A stretch of DNA of 64,000 bases from Rathayibacter iranicus NCPPB 2253 = VKM Ac-1602 (GTDB taxonomy: Bacteria > Actinomycetota > Actinomycetes > Actinomycetales > Microbacteriaceae). Shown here piece by piece: positions 34,576-44,001 of this stretch. The notes under the pieces are model-generated. The model was not told the DNA's origin, searched no databases, and was given only the letters and a program-made list of their open reading frames with translations. The DNA lies in assembly GCF_003149025.1 (NCBI RefSeq), contig NZ_QGDV01000001.1:463457-527456 (forward strand), given 5' to 3'. Position 1 is the stretch's first letter, and the number at the start of each line of letters is the position of its first letter. A program made the position numbers and the translations under genes.

Positions 34576-35745
34576 ATGCAGAGGATCACCGATCGTCTCG
34601 TTTCCTGGGCGAGCATTCTGGACGACAACGCGCGCGAGCAGGCCCTTACCGCCTCCCGCATGCCGTTCGTCTTCCCCCACCTAGCGCTGATGCCCGATGC
34701 GCATCTGGGTCTCGGCGCGACCGTCGGCTCCGTCATCCCGACCGACGGCGCCATCATCCCCGCGGCGGTCGGTGTTGACATCGGCTGCGGCATGATCGCC
34801 GTGCGCACCGCCTTCACACGCGACGATCTCGCTGGGCACGACCTGTCTGAGCTGCGACAGCAGATCGAGAGGGCGGTCCCGCTGTCGGCGGGAGCGGCCA
34901 ACGGGAGAATCGTCGCCACCGCGGCGCCGCGCATCGCCGATCTGGAGGCTCTTGCCGTCGAGGCCGGCTTCGACCCGGACAGCTACGCCCGGCGCTGGCG
35001 CCTCCAGGTGGGCACTCTCGGCAGCGGCAACCACTTCATCGAGGTGAGCGTCGACGAGACCGGCACAGTCTGGCTGTTCCTGCACTCGGGATCACGCGGC
35101 GTCGGCAACCAGATCGCGAGCGCGCACATCCGTGTCGCCCGCGAGTACTGCGCGCGCCACTGGATCAGCCTGCCGGACCCTGATCTCGCCTACCTGGTCG
35201 AGGGGACCGCCGAGTTCGACCGCTACATCGCTGAATTGCGCTGGGCCCAGCACTTCGCCCTGCTCAACCGCGAGGACATGATGGACCGCGTTGTCCGGCA
35301 GCTCTCCGAGTGGCTTGGCCGCGAGGTCGAGGAGGCGGAGCGGATCAACTGCCACCACAACTTCACCGAAAAGGAGCGACACTGGGGCCGGGACGTCTGG
35401 GTCAGTCGCAAGGGCGCGATCCAGGCGGACGCTGGGCGCCCCGGACTCATCCCCGGGTCGATGGGGACCGCTTCGTACGTGGTGGTGGGGCGCGGGAACG
35501 CCCTGTCTCTGAATTCCTCGCCGCACGGGGCAGGACGCGAGTACTCTCGGTCGGCTGCACGGCGCACCTTCACGCGTGACCAGCTGCGGGAGGCAATGGC
35601 CGGGATCGAGTATCGCGACACCGACGCTTTTATCGACGAGATTCCCGCGGCCTACAAGCCGATCGACCGGGTGATGGCCGACGCGGCCGATCTCGTGGAG
35701 GTACGCCACACACTCCGCCAGCTGGTGAATGTGAAGGGCGACTGA
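34576..35745 (+). CDS. rtcB: RNA-splicing ligase RtcB
   Basis: 389 residues, the shorter actinobacterial form. Metal and guanylate-binding motifs are present: VGVDIGCGMIAV (Cys ligand), GTLGSGNHFIEV, LHSGSRGVGN (His ligands) and SSPHGAGREYSR around the guanylylated His. RtcB joins RNA 2',3'-cyclic phosphate or 3'-phosphate ends to 5'-OH ends using GTP and Mn2+. The gene has a strong ribosome site and stands alone; no RtcA, archease or RtcR regulator is adjacent, so its repair target and regulation are not deducible here. Confidence 0.95.
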   Translation: MQRITDRLVSWASILDDNAREQALTASRMPFVFPHLALMPDAHLGLGATVGSVIPTDGAIIPAAVGVDIGCGMIAVRTAFTRDDLAGHDLSELRQQIERAVPLSAGAANGRIVATAAPRIADLEALAVEAGFDPDSYARRWRLQVGTLGSGNHFIEVSVDETGTVWLFLHSGSRGVGNQIASAHIRVAREYCARHWISLPDPDLAYLVEGTAEFDRYIAELRWAQHFALLNREDMMDRVVRQLSEWLGREVEEAERINCHHNFTEKERHWGRDVWVSRKGAIQADAGRPGLIPGSMGTASYVVVGRGNALSLNSSPHGAGREYSRSAARRTFTRDQLREAMAGIEYRDTDAFIDEIPAAYKPIDRVMADAADLVEVRHTLRQLVNVKGD

Positions 35746-35860
35746 CCCGACTCCTCCCGCACTCGTGGTCGGCTCGCGGGATCCGCTCGTTCCCCCGAGC
35801 CGAGAAAGCTCCTGCAAGCCGAACGGTGGGTGCAGGCGCGGTCGGGACTCGGGCCGCGCC

Positions 35861-36490
35861 TCAGCGCAGCGTCTTGCGCGCCGAAATCTGGCCGGTGTCG
35901 AAGCCCAGTAGGTGCAGTCCGCCATGGAATCGCGCGTGCTCCACCTTGAGGCAGCGGTCCATCACCACCGTGAGGCCCTTCGACTCGCCGTACTCGGCAG
36001 CCTCCTGATTCCAGATGCCGAGCTGCACCCACACCGTGGGGGCGCCGATCGCGAGCACGTCATCAATCACGGCGGGGATGTCGCTCGCCCTGCGGAACAC
36101 GTCGACAATGTCGGGGACGACCGGCAGATCGGCGAGGCTGCGGTAGACCGGCTGCCCCAGGATCTCGGTGGCGTTCGGGTTGACGAAATACAGCTCATAG
36201 TCGCTCGACTGCTGGAGGTAGGTCGCGACGAAGTACGAGGAGCGAGCCGGGTTCGGCGAGGCGCCGACGATCGCAACCGTCTTCGCACGGCGGAGGATGT
36301 CGAGGCGTGTGCGAGCGTCCGGTCCGACCCAGGTGCGCTGGGAGTGCAGCATCTTTGCCAGCGGAGAGTGTGCAGGAACGGAGCAGCTGAGCCCGTTGGA
36401 CAGCTGCACAACGGCTTCGCCCCCGCTCGGCTCGGCTCCGCTCGTGTCGGTCGTGCTCGTGTCGGTCGTGCTCATACCGGTCGTGCTCAT
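35861..36490 (-). CDS. CoA-binding domain protein
   Basis: 209 residues. From about residue 65 on it is a Rossmann-type CoA-binding domain: VAIVGASPNPARSSYFVATYL (given here only as VAIVGASPNPARSS), YFVNPNATEILGQPVY, TVWVQLGIWNQEAA and VVMDRCLKVEHARFHGG. The N-terminal 25 residues are a low-complexity Thr/Ser/Asp stretch built from 15-base tandem repeats (36434-36485), so the true start may be variable. It lies two bases downstream of the metY stop on the same strand, a very common pairing in actinobacteria that suggests a role in sulfur-amino-acid metabolism. Confidence 0.87.
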   Translation of the reverse strand: MSTTGMSTTDTSTTDTSGAEPSGGEAVVQLSNGLSCSVPAHSPLAKMLHSQRTWVGPDARTRLDILRRAKTVAIVGASPNPARSSYFVATYLQQSSDYELYFVNPNATEILGQPVYRSLADLPVVPDIVDVFRRASDIPAVIDDVLAIGAPTVWVQLGIWNQEAAEYGESKGLTVVMDRCLKVEHARFHGGLHLLGFDTGQISARKTLR

Positions 36491-36492
36491 AC

Positions 36493-37857
36493 TCAGACCT
36501 CCACGGCCGGGGTGTGCAGGGTTGTCGTCGTCTCCTCCGCAAGTTCGGTCGGAGCATCCGGAGTGCCGTGCTGCTCGACGGCACGGGAGAGTGCTTGGTC
36601 GAGGTCGTAGATGATGTCCTCCGCATCCTCGATGCCAACGGAGAGCCGGACGAGGCCGGGCAGGACCCCGGCGTGCAGCAATTGCTGCTCGGTAAGCTGT
36701 GCGTGGGTTGTCGAGGCGGGATGGATGACCAGCGTCTTTGCGTCACCGATGTTGGCGAGGTGGCTAGCGAGGTCGACGGATTCGATGAAGGTCTGGCCGA
36801 CCGCGCGGCCGCCCTTCACCACGAAGCTGAAGACCGACCCCGGCCCGAGGGGCAGGTACTTGCGTGCGCGGGCATGGTGCGGATGCGCCGGCAGCCCGGC
36901 CCAGTAGACCGCCTCGATGCGCGGGTCGGCGTCGAGCCATTCGGCGACGCGGCGAGCGTTGTCGACGTGTGCCTGGATCCGGTACGGCAGTGTCTCGACG
37001 CCCTGCGCGAGCAGGAAGGCGGAGTGCGGCGCCAGGACGGGGCCGATGTCGCGCAGCTGCTCGGCGCGAAGCCGGGTGAGGAAGCCGTACTCGCCGAAGT
37101 TGCCGTCCCACGAGAGGTTGCCGTAGGAGGCGACCGGGTCGTGTAGCAGCGGGAACTTCTCACGCGAGTAGTGGAACCGGCCCGACTCGACCACGATGCC
37201 GCCGAGGGTCGTCCCGTGCCCGCCCAGAAACTTGGTAGCCGAATGGATGACGATGTCGGCTCCCCACTCGATGGGGCGGACAAGGTAGGGCGTGGCGACC
37301 GTCGAGTCGATGATTAGCGGGATGCCGGCGGCGTGAGCGACGGCGGCAAGCCCCTCGATGTCGGCGATCTCGCCGGAGGGGTTCGCGATCGTCTCGGCGT
37401 ACAGGACCTTGGTCGCCGAGGTGATCGCTGCGGCGTAGTCGGCGGGATCGCTGGAACGCACGAACGTGGTCTCGACGCCGAACCGCCGCAGCGTGACGTC
37501 GAGCTGGGTGATCGAGCCGCCGTAGAGGTTGGCTGAGGAGACGACGTGATCGCCCGCTCCCACGAGGGCCGCAAAGGTGATGAACTGCGCCGAGAGACCG
37601 GAGGCGGTGGCAACGGCGCCGAGACCGCCCTCGAGACTCGCCACCCGCTCCTCGAACGAGGCCACGGTGGGGTTGGAGAGCCGCGAGTAGATGTTGCCGT
37701 ACTTCTGTAGCGAGAACCGCGCAGCCGCATCGGAGGTGTCGTCGAAGACGAACGCGCTCGTCTGGTAGATCGGCAGCGCCCGCGCGCCCGTGACCGCATC
37801 GGGGATGTTGCCCGCGTGGATTGCCCGCGTCTTGAAGCCGTACTCGCGATCTGCCAT
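36493..37857 (-). CDS. metY: O-acetylhomoserine sulfhydrylase/aminocarboxypropyltransferase
   Basis: 454 residues from ATG 37857 ([20 protein letters not shown]). Cys/Met-metabolism PLP enzyme: the PLP-binding Lys is in [14 protein letters not shown], with [13 protein letters not shown] and [17 protein letters not shown] blocks around the cofactor. It makes homocysteine from O-acetylhomoserine and sulfide. It starts the small operon with the CoA-binding gene. No metX or S-box/SAM riboswitch is evident in the 86 bases between it and the YeiH exporter gene. Longer in-frame starts upstream are rejected because they run over the intergenic space and lack family sequence. Confidence 0.93.
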   Translation of the reverse strand: MADREYGFKTRAIHAGNIPDAVTGARALPIYQTSAFVFDDTSDAAARFSLQKYGNIYSRLSNPTVASFEERVASLEGGLGAVATASGLSAQFITFAALVGAGDHVVSSANLYGGSITQLDVTLRRFGVETTFVRSSDPADYAAAITSATKVLYAETIANPSGEIADIEGLAAVAHAAGIPLIIDSTVATPYLVRPIEWGADIVIHSATKFLGGHGTTLGGIVVESGRFHYSREKFPLLHDPVASYGNLSWDGNFGEYGFLTRLRAEQLRDIGPVLAPHSAFLLAQGVETLPYRIQAHVDNARRVAEWLDADPRIEAVYWAGLPAHPHHARARKYLPLGPGSVFSFVVKGGRAVGQTFIESVDLASHLANIGDAKTLVIHPASTTHAQLTEQQLLHAGVLPGLVRLSVGIEDAEDIIYDLDQALSRAVEQHGTPDAPTELAEETTTTLHTPAVEV

Positions 37858-37943
37858 GTGGTCGACGCTAGTGGGCACCGCCGACATCGCCGAGCTGGAG
37901 TGACGCATCCCGTCACAGACGACCCTCGCCGCAGGAGCCACCC

Positions 37944-38945
37944 TCACAGCGCAAGCTGCACCGCCGCCAGCCCCATCGCGGCGATCGACGCCCACGACAC
38001 GAGCGCGACCACCAGCGCCCGCCAACCGGTCGTCAGCAGCGCCCGCACCCGCACCGCACTGCCGAGCGCGACGAGCGCCGCGGCGAGCAGCCAGGTCTGC
38101 GCGGTGTCCGCGACGGCGATCAGTTCAGCGGGCAGCGGCAGGAGGGTGCGCAGCAGTACCGCCGAGAGGAACCCGACCACGAATAGCGGGACGATCGCCG
38201 GTCGCGACCCGCCCGACTCCCCGCGACGCCGTGTCACGGCCGCCGCGACCGCGACCATCGGCGCGAGCATCACCACCCGCGTCAGCTTCACCAGGACCGC
38301 CACAGCCAGCGCCGAGCCCCCGGCCACCTGGGCGGTAGCGACGACCTGGCCCACGTCGTGTACCGAGGCGCCCACCCAGTGCCCGAACTGCACATCCGAG
38401 AGTCCAAACGGTCCTTGCAGCGCCGGGAGCACCGCGATCGCCAGCGTGCCGCAGAGCGTCACCAGCGCGACCGGCGTCGCCTGCTCCTGCTCCCTCGTTC
38501 GTGTCGCCCCAGCCATCGCGCCGATCGCGGACGCTCCGCAGATTGCGAACCCGGCCGCCAGCAGCAACGGTTCTCGCCCGGGCAGCCGGAGCGCCTGACC
38601 GAGGGCCCACGTGAGTGCGAAGGTTGCCAGCACAATCCCCACCACCACGAGAATGGCGCCCCAGCCGAGCGCCGCACTGTCGACCAGCGAGAGCTTGAGC
38701 CCGAGCAGCACGATCCCCGCGCGCATCAGCGATCGCGACGAGAACCTGAGCCCCGGAGCCAGCTCGCCGCCGAGGAGCGGCCGGGCCGAGGGAACCTGCG
38801 CGACCAGAATCCCGAGCGCCACGGCCGCCGTCAGCATCGGCACCGCGGGGACGACCGCGTGCACCACCGCAGCGACGACCGCCGCGAGCGTGCACGCCGC
38901 GACTCCCGGACTCAGCTGACGGATCAGACCCACGACGGCAGCCAC
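37944..38945 (-). CDS. YeiH-family putative sulfate exporter
   Basis: About 333 residues from GTG 38945, with weak GGCAGG upstream; GTG 38933 is an alternative. About ten hydrophobic segments, including FAICGASAIGAMAGAT and VGASVHDVGQVVATAQ, motifs of the YeiH/UPF0324 family sometimes annotated as sulfate exporters. It overlaps the end of the upstream mannosyltransferase gene by about 20 bases, so it is translationally coupled to it. Being next to metY on the same strand, a role in sulfur-compound handling is plausible but unproven. Confidence 0.78.
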   Translation of the reverse strand: MAAVVGLIRQLSPGVAACTLAAVVAAVVHAVVPAVPMLTAAVALGILVAQVPSARPLLGGELAPGLRFSSRSLMRAGIVLLGLKLSLVDSAALGWGAILVVVGIVLATFALTWALGQALRLPGREPLLLAAGFAICGASAIGAMAGATRTREQEQATPVALVTLCGTLAIAVLPALQGPFGLSDVQFGHWVGASVHDVGQVVATAQVAGGSALAVAVLVKLTRVVMLAPMVAVAAAVTRRRGESGGSRPAIVPLFVVGFLSAVLLRTLLPLPAELIAVADTAQTWLLAAALVALGSAVRVRALLTTGWRALVVALVSWASIAAMGLAAVQLAL

Positions 38946-40603
38946 ATATGGGCCTGCCAGAAGGCAAACGATGTCTGCTGGCCGATCCACAGCGGCAGGA
39001 AGTACGCGGTGAGGGCCGCTGCCGTCACCGTGAATACGAGCACGAGGAGGATCCCACGCGTGCGCCGTCTCCGCTCCTCGCCCGGTCGCCCGATCACGAT
39101 CCCGGCGCTCAGCGCGAGCGCCAGCATCATGTAGGGCTCGAAGACGACGCAGTAGAACTGAAAGACGGTGCGGTCGAGATAGAGCAACCACGGCAGGTAT
39201 CCCGCGACGATCCCCATGAGCACGAATCCCGCTCGCCACTCCCGGTAGCGGGCGAGCCGATAGAGGAGGTATGCCAGCGCGAGCACGCCGGCATACCAGA
39301 TCAGCGGATTGGCGACCGAGGTGATCGCCTCATCGCACCGCACCGCAGTGCATCCGTCGACCCCCGTGGCCCGGTCGACGAAGTACATGCTGGTCGGCCG
39401 CAGCATCAGCAGCCAGGTCAGCGGGTTCGCCTCGTAGGGGTGCGAGGCGCGCAGGTTGATCGAATAGTCGTACATCTGCACGTGGTAGTGCCAGAGACTT
39501 TGTGCCCAGTCGGGGACCCAGGCAAGCGCACCGGTCCACGCATTGCCCGGCGCCTCAGTTGCCCACTGTCTCGACCAGCCGCCGGAGGTGCGGAGCCAGC
39601 CCGTCCAAGTCGCGAGGTAGGCGGCGAGCGCGATCGGCACGACCAGGAGGAACGTCACCGGACCCTGCTTGAGGATCGCGCCGCTCGCCCAGAACGCCAC
39701 TCCCGCTCGACGCCGTTGCAGCGCATCCACCACGACCACGTACACGCCGTACGCGGCAAGAAAGTAGATCCCGGTCCACTTCACCCCCGCGGCCAGCCCG
39801 AAGAGCAGACCCGCGACCAGCAACCACGGCCGCCACCAGAGCACCGGACCCCAGCTCGGCAGTGCCCCCGCCGCGACCTTCTGCGCAAGCCGCAGCTCGG
39901 TCCACCGCCGGTCCAGGAGGATCGCCGCGACTCCGCAGAGGGCCACGAACATCAGGATGCCGTCGAGGAGCGAGACCCGTGACATTACGATCGCGTGCCC
40001 GTCGAGGGCGAGCAGGAGCCCCGCCAAGGAGGAGAGGGCCGTCGAGTGGAAGAGGAGCCTGCCGACCACGATCACGAGCGCCACCGCCAGAATCCCGACG
40101 AGTGCGGTGGAGATGCGCCAGCCCACGCTGTCGTCGGCGCCGAACGCGCCCATGCCCAGCCCAATGATCCACTTGCCAAGCGGCGGATGCACGACGAACG
40201 AGGGTGCCCCCGTGAAGGTGTCCACGTCGCCCGCCGCGAAGCCCGAGTCTGACTTCTCCGGCCAGCCGCCCTCGAAGCCGAGGTTCCACAGTGTCCAGGC
40301 GTCCTTGACGTAGAAGGTTTCGTCGAACACGAGCGAGCGCGGAGAGCCGAGGTTCCAGAGCCGCAGCACGGCGGCCAGGGCGATCACGAGCAGTGGCAAC
40401 CCCCACTCGTACAGCCGGCGACGGGCGGGCGAGGCGACGAGGCGCGCATGTAGATCGTCGAACCAGGAGCCGCGGGGGATGTCCGGAGCGGGCGTCCGCT
40501 CACGGCGCTGCACCGCTTCCGCCGACTCGACCGGGACCGAACTCGTGGACGCCGTCGCATCGAGGAGCAGGTCGTCGAAGTCGCGCTGCGATCGGTCCGT
40601 CAC
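38924..40603 (-). CDS. Dolichyl/polyprenyl-phosphate-mannose protein mannosyltransferase
   Basis: 559 residues. After a 70-residue cytoplasmic N-terminus it has about ten membrane segments. The luminal catalytic motif FDETFYVKDAW and the second loop motif FVVHPPLGKWIIGLG match actinobacterial PMT/GT39 proteins. They O-mannosylate exported proteins at the membrane surface using polyprenyl-phosphate-mannose. The end (HMWLPSWV) is the usual family end. It is divergent from rsmI, with which it shares a 204-base region containing a long inverted repeat. Confidence 0.93.
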   Translation of the reverse strand: MTDRSQRDFDDLLLDATASTSSVPVESAEAVQRRERTPAPDIPRGSWFDDLHARLVASPARRRLYEWGLPLLVIALAAVLRLWNLGSPRSLVFDETFYVKDAWTLWNLGFEGGWPEKSDSGFAAGDVDTFTGAPSFVVHPPLGKWIIGLGMGAFGADDSVGWRISTALVGILAVALVIVVGRLLFHSTALSSLAGLLLALDGHAIVMSRVSLLDGILMFVALCGVAAILLDRRWTELRLAQKVAAGALPSWGPVLWWRPWLLVAGLLFGLAAGVKWTGIYFLAAYGVYVVVVDALQRRRAGVAFWASGAILKQGPVTFLLVVPIALAAYLATWTGWLRTSGGWSRQWATEAPGNAWTGALAWVPDWAQSLWHYHVQMYDYSINLRASHPYEANPLTWLLMLRPTSMYFVDRATGVDGCTAVRCDEAITSVANPLIWYAGVLALAYLLYRLARYREWRAGFVLMGIVAGYLPWLLYLDRTVFQFYCVVFEPYMMLALALSAGIVIGRPGEERRRRTRGILLVLVFTVTAAALTAYFLPLWIGQQTSFAFWQAHMWLPSWV

Positions 40604-40676
40604 CTGGCCATGCTAATCGTGCGGTCGCACGCGCTCGGGCTGCCGCCTTGTGTCATCACTGCGCCGGAGACCGCAC

Positions 40677-40751
40677 GTTCGCAACCGAGGTTGAGACTCC
40701 CGACGGGCCCTCCCCGGCCGCATTTGTGCGCTTTCAACCTCGGTTACGAAC
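40677..40751. repeat. Long inverted repeat between pmt and rsmI
   Basis: GTTCGCAACCGAGGTTG (40677-40693) and a near-complement CAACCTCGGTTACGAAC (40735-40751), with one mismatch, enclose 41 bases. It could form a cruciform/hairpin or be the binding site for a regulator acting on two divergent genes. Confidence 0.7.
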
Positions 40752-40807
40752 GCCAAGGCCTACAGAGCGGACAGGATCGCCGGGAAAGCGGCTGGGAGAC
40801 TGGCTGC

Positions 40808-41626
40808 ATGATCATCCTCGCGGGCACGCCCATCGGAAACCTCGGCGACGCCTCCCGCAGGCTCGTGGAGGCGCTGTCTTCCGCCCGGCACATTGCCGCC
40901 GAGGACACCCGCGTGACAATCCAGCTCCTGCGCGCGCTCGGCATCGAAAACCGTCCGATGCTCTACGCCCTGCACGACCACAACGAGCGCGAGCGCGCGG
41001 CCGAGCTCGTCGCGCTAGCCCGCGACGAGGACCTCCTCGTGCTGAGCGACGCGGGCATGCCGACGGTGTCCGATCCGGGGTACCACCTGGTCGAGGTGGC
41101 GGTGACAGCGGGAGTGGCGGTGACCGCGCTTCCCGGGCCGTCCGCGGTCCTGATGGCGCTCGCCGTGTCAGGTCTGCCGACCGACCGGTTTACCTTCGAG
41201 GGGTTCCTGCCGCGCAAGCACGGCGAGCGGATCTCGACGTTCCGCGCCCTCGTCGACGAGCGCCGCACGATGGTCTTCTTCGAGTCGCCGCACCGGATCG
41301 GCGACGCACTCGCCGACCTGGTCGAGGTGATGGGGCCAGAGCGGCGTGTCGTTGTCTGCCGCGAGCTCACCAAGATGTTCGAAGAGGTGCGCCGGGGCAC
41401 GGCAGCAGAGCTGGCCAAGTGGGCGGTCGGCGGGCTCCGCGGCGAGATATGCCTCGTCGTGGAGGGAGCGCCGGTCCGCCAGGCCTCGATAGAAGACGCA
41501 CTCTCGGACGTCCTCGCGCGGGTCGCCGCGGGCTCGCGGCTGAAGGAGGCGTCGGCCGAGGTCGCTGAGGTGACCGGGCTCTCGCGTCGCGTGCTCTACG
41601 AGGCCGCACTCGCCTCGCGTCGCTAA
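40808..41626 (+). CDS. rsmI: 16S rRNA (cytidine-1402 2'-O)-methyltransferase
   Basis: 272 residues from ATG 40808. SAM-binding motifs of the TP-methylase fold: LAGTPIGNLGDASRR and VLSDAGMPTVSDPGY, then ALPGPSAVLMALAVSGLPTD (exactly 20, family core) and FESPHRI. RsmI methylates the ribose of C1402 in 16S rRNA. It is typically beside metG and tatD in actinobacteria, as here: metG starts 94 bases downstream. The in-frame upstream region has no family sequence, so this start is well supported. Confidence 0.95.
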   Translation: MIILAGTPIGNLGDASRRLVEALSSARHIAAEDTRVTIQLLRALGIENRPMLYALHDHNERERAAELVALARDEDLLVLSDAGMPTVSDPGYHLVEVAVTAGVAVTALPGPSAVLMALAVSGLPTDRFTFEGFLPRKHGERISTFRALVDERRTMVFFESPHRIGDALADLVEVMGPERRVVVCRELTKMFEEVRRGTAAELAKWAVGGLRGEICLVVEGAPVRQASIEDALSDVLARVAAGSRLKEASAEVAEVTGLSRRVLYEAALASRR

Positions 41627-41719
41627 GGCCCGTCCCTCCCCAGATGCGATCCGTGCGCGTTGTCCCCAGGCGTCGTCACACGGGAGGAGACGACCTGCGC
41701 GATGAATAGGATGGTCGCC

Positions 41720-43297
41720 ATGTCCGACGGCGCCTCCTTCTATCTCACGACACCGATCTTCTATGTCAACGACGTCCCGCATATCGGGCACGCCTACACC
41801 GAGGTCGCCGCCGACGTGCTCACCCGCTGGCACCGGCAGGCCGGCGACGACACCTGGCTTCTGACCGGTACCGACGAGCACGGGCAGAAGATCCTCCGCA
41901 CCGCCACGGCCAACGGCACGACGCCCAAGGAGTGGGCCGACCGTCTCGTCGCGACCGCCTGGCAGCCGTTGCTCGAGACCATCGACATCGCTAACGACGA
42001 CTTCATCCGTACGACCGATGCACGGCACGAGGTCAACGTCCAAAAGTTTTTGCAGAAGCTGTACGACGCGGGCGCGATCTACACCGGCGAGTACGAGGGC
42101 TATTACTGCGTGGGTTGCGAGGAGTACAAGCAGCTCTCAGACCTCGAGGAGGGCACCGGCGACGACGCCGGGCAGTACGTCTGTCGGATCCACTCGAAGC
42201 CGGTCGAGTTGCTCAAAGAGAAGAACTACTTCTTTTCGATGAGCGAGTACACCGAGCGCTTACTCGCCCTCTACGAGGAACGCCCCGACTTCATCCAGCC
42301 AGAGTCGGCCCGTAACGAGGTCATCAGCTTCGTGCGCCAGGGGCTCGCTGACCTTTCGATCTCGCGATCCAGCTTCGACTGGGGAGTGAAGGTGCCGTGG
42401 GACGACTCCCATGTCGTCTATGTCTGGTTCGACGCGTTGCTCAACTACATCACCGCCGTCGGCTACGGGCAGGACGAGGCCGAGTTCGAGCGCCGCTGGC
42501 CCGCGACACATATCGTCGGCAAGGACATCCTCCGTTTCCACGCGGTGATCTGGCCCGCGATGCTGATGGCCGCCGGACTCGAGGTGCCCAAGCAGGTCTT
42601 CGGTCACGGCTGGCTCCTCGTCGGCGGCGAGAAGATGTCGAAGTCCAAGCTCACCGGCATCGCGCCCGAGCAGATCACCGACACATTCGGTTCCGACGCG
42701 TTCCGCTACTACTTTCTCCGCGCGATCACTTTCGGCCAGGACGGCTCGTTCTCGTGGGAGGACCTGTCGGCCCGCTACCAGGCCGAACTCGCGAATGGCT
42801 TTGGCAACCTTGCCTCCCGCGTGATCGCGATGCTGCACCGCTACTACGAGGGGGTCGTCCCCAAACCGGGCGTGCTCACCGAGGCGGAGGAGCGGGTGCA
42901 GCGCACCGTCGCCGAGGCCGCCGCCGCTGCCGACCGCTCGATCGAGGCGCTCGCGATCCACGACGCGATCACCGCCGTGTGGAGCATCGTCGAGGACCTG
43001 AACGGCTACATCACCGAGCAGGAACCCTGGGCTCTCGCTAAGAGCGACGACCGCGAGCGGCTGGGTACCGTCCTGTACACGGCGGCGGAGGGGCTGCGAG
43101 CCCTGGCTGTGCTGCTCTCGCCGGTCGTCCCACGGGCCACGACCACACTCTGGGAGGCGCTGGGGGTCACGGAGGCGCTGGGTACGCTCACCGCGCAGCC
43201 GCTACGCGAGGCGGGCCGGTGGGGGGTCCTCCCGGTCGGTACTACCGTCGGCACCCTCGCACCTCTTTTCCCGCGCATCGAGGCGCCCGCCTCCTGA
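41720..43297 (+). CDS. metG: Methionyl-tRNA synthetase
   Basis: 525 residues from ATG 41720 (ATG 41711 is possible). Class I synthetase signatures: HIGH motif as PHIGHAY near residue 20 and KMSKSK in GGEKMSKSKLTG. A zinc-knuckle region is seen as CVGCEEY with later C..H (VCRIHSKP). It charges initiator and elongator tRNA-Met. The C-terminal anticodon-binding helical domain is complete (LNGYITEQEPWALAK) and no tRNA-binding Trbp111-like tail is present. It lies between rsmI and tatD in the common actinobacterial gene order. Confidence 0.96.
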   Translation: MSDGASFYLTTPIFYVNDVPHIGHAYTEVAADVLTRWHRQAGDDTWLLTGTDEHGQKILRTATANGTTPKEWADRLVATAWQPLLETIDIANDDFIRTTDARHEVNVQKFLQKLYDAGAIYTGEYEGYYCVGCEEYKQLSDLEEGTGDDAGQYVCRIHSKPVELLKEKNYFFSMSEYTERLLALYEERPDFIQPESARNEVISFVRQGLADLSISRSSFDWGVKVPWDDSHVVYVWFDALLNYITAVGYGQDEAEFERRWPATHIVGKDILRFHAVIWPAMLMAAGLEVPKQVFGHGWLLVGGEKMSKSKLTGIAPEQITDTFGSDAFRYYFLRAITFGQDGSFSWEDLSARYQAELANGFGNLASRVIAMLHRYYEGVVPKPGVLTEAEERVQRTVAEAAAAADRSIEALAIHDAITAVWSIVEDLNGYITEQEPWALAKSDDRERLGTVLYTAAEGLRALAVLLSPVVPRATTTLWEALGVTEALGTLTAQPLREAGRWGVLPVGTTVGTLAPLFPRIEAPAS

Positions 43298-43361
43298 CGG
43301 CGGCGATGGTGCTGATCTGCCATAGTCTCCCGTGTTTTTTCTGGAGAATAGGGAGGCGCGC

Positions 43362-43865
43362 ATGTTCGGTCGAGCACGTCGCAGAGTCCGGTCTGCCCAG
43401 ATCGCACTCCTGGTGGGAGGTGCGTTTTTTCTTGCGAGTTGTGCCTCGTCGTCGCCGAGCGCAGCCCAGGGTTCGTCGTCGATGAATGCATGCAAATCCG
43501 GGATGATCCTTCCGTTCATGTGTGGCGACTACGTTTCGAGTGGTGGTGAGAATGCGGAGGGTGACGCGGCGTGGTTAAGTGCTACGCCTATCAGGCTTTC
43601 CTTCGCCACATCCGCCTCAGGAACCATCGTCGTCATTCAGAGTCCGTGCAACCCGATCAACCTGGCCGTGACATTCACGGATGGAACGCTGAGGGGAGAC
43701 GCTACGACGATGGTGACCGGAGCGATGGGGTGTCTGGATGAGCGGAGCGCGCAGGAGGACTGGCTCGTGCGATTCTTCACCAGTACGTCGTCAATAGAGA
43801 AGACAAATACGGGTATTCATCTCGAAAATGCACTCGGTTCAATTGATGTGAGGCCGGATGATTGA
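43362..43865 (+). CDS. Small lipoprotein, META/HslJ-like
   Basis: 167 residues from ATG 43362 with GGGAGG upstream. Lipobox FFLASCASS (Cys at about 27) after a hydrophobic signal. The remaining part has the pattern of a META/HslJ domain (IVVIQSPCNPINLAVTF, GAMGCLDERSAQEDWLVRFF, IHLENALGSIDVRP) with two paired Cys. META domains often bind to other outer/secreted proteins or hold heat-shock functions; here function is unknown. It is of lower G+C than metG and stands between metG and tatD, possibly an insertion in this conserved order. Confidence 0.7.
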   Translation: MFGRARRRVRSAQIALLVGGAFFLASCASSSPSAAQGSSSMNACKSGMILPFMCGDYVSSGGENAEGDAAWLSATPIRLSFATSASGTIVVIQSPCNPINLAVTFTDGTLRGDATTMVTGAMGCLDERSAQEDWLVRFFTSTSSIEKTNTGIHLENALGSIDVRPDD

Positions 43866-44001
43866 TCCGCGTTCGATTGCTCAAGAGCCTATGCTTTGCG
43901 CCTGCGCAGGCTCTTAGCATCAGTCGTAACGTCCGCTCGGGGCGTGCGGACTCCGGGGGATGTCCGCTCCCGCTCCCACCCCTCCCGGTACCCTGGAGCG
44001 C

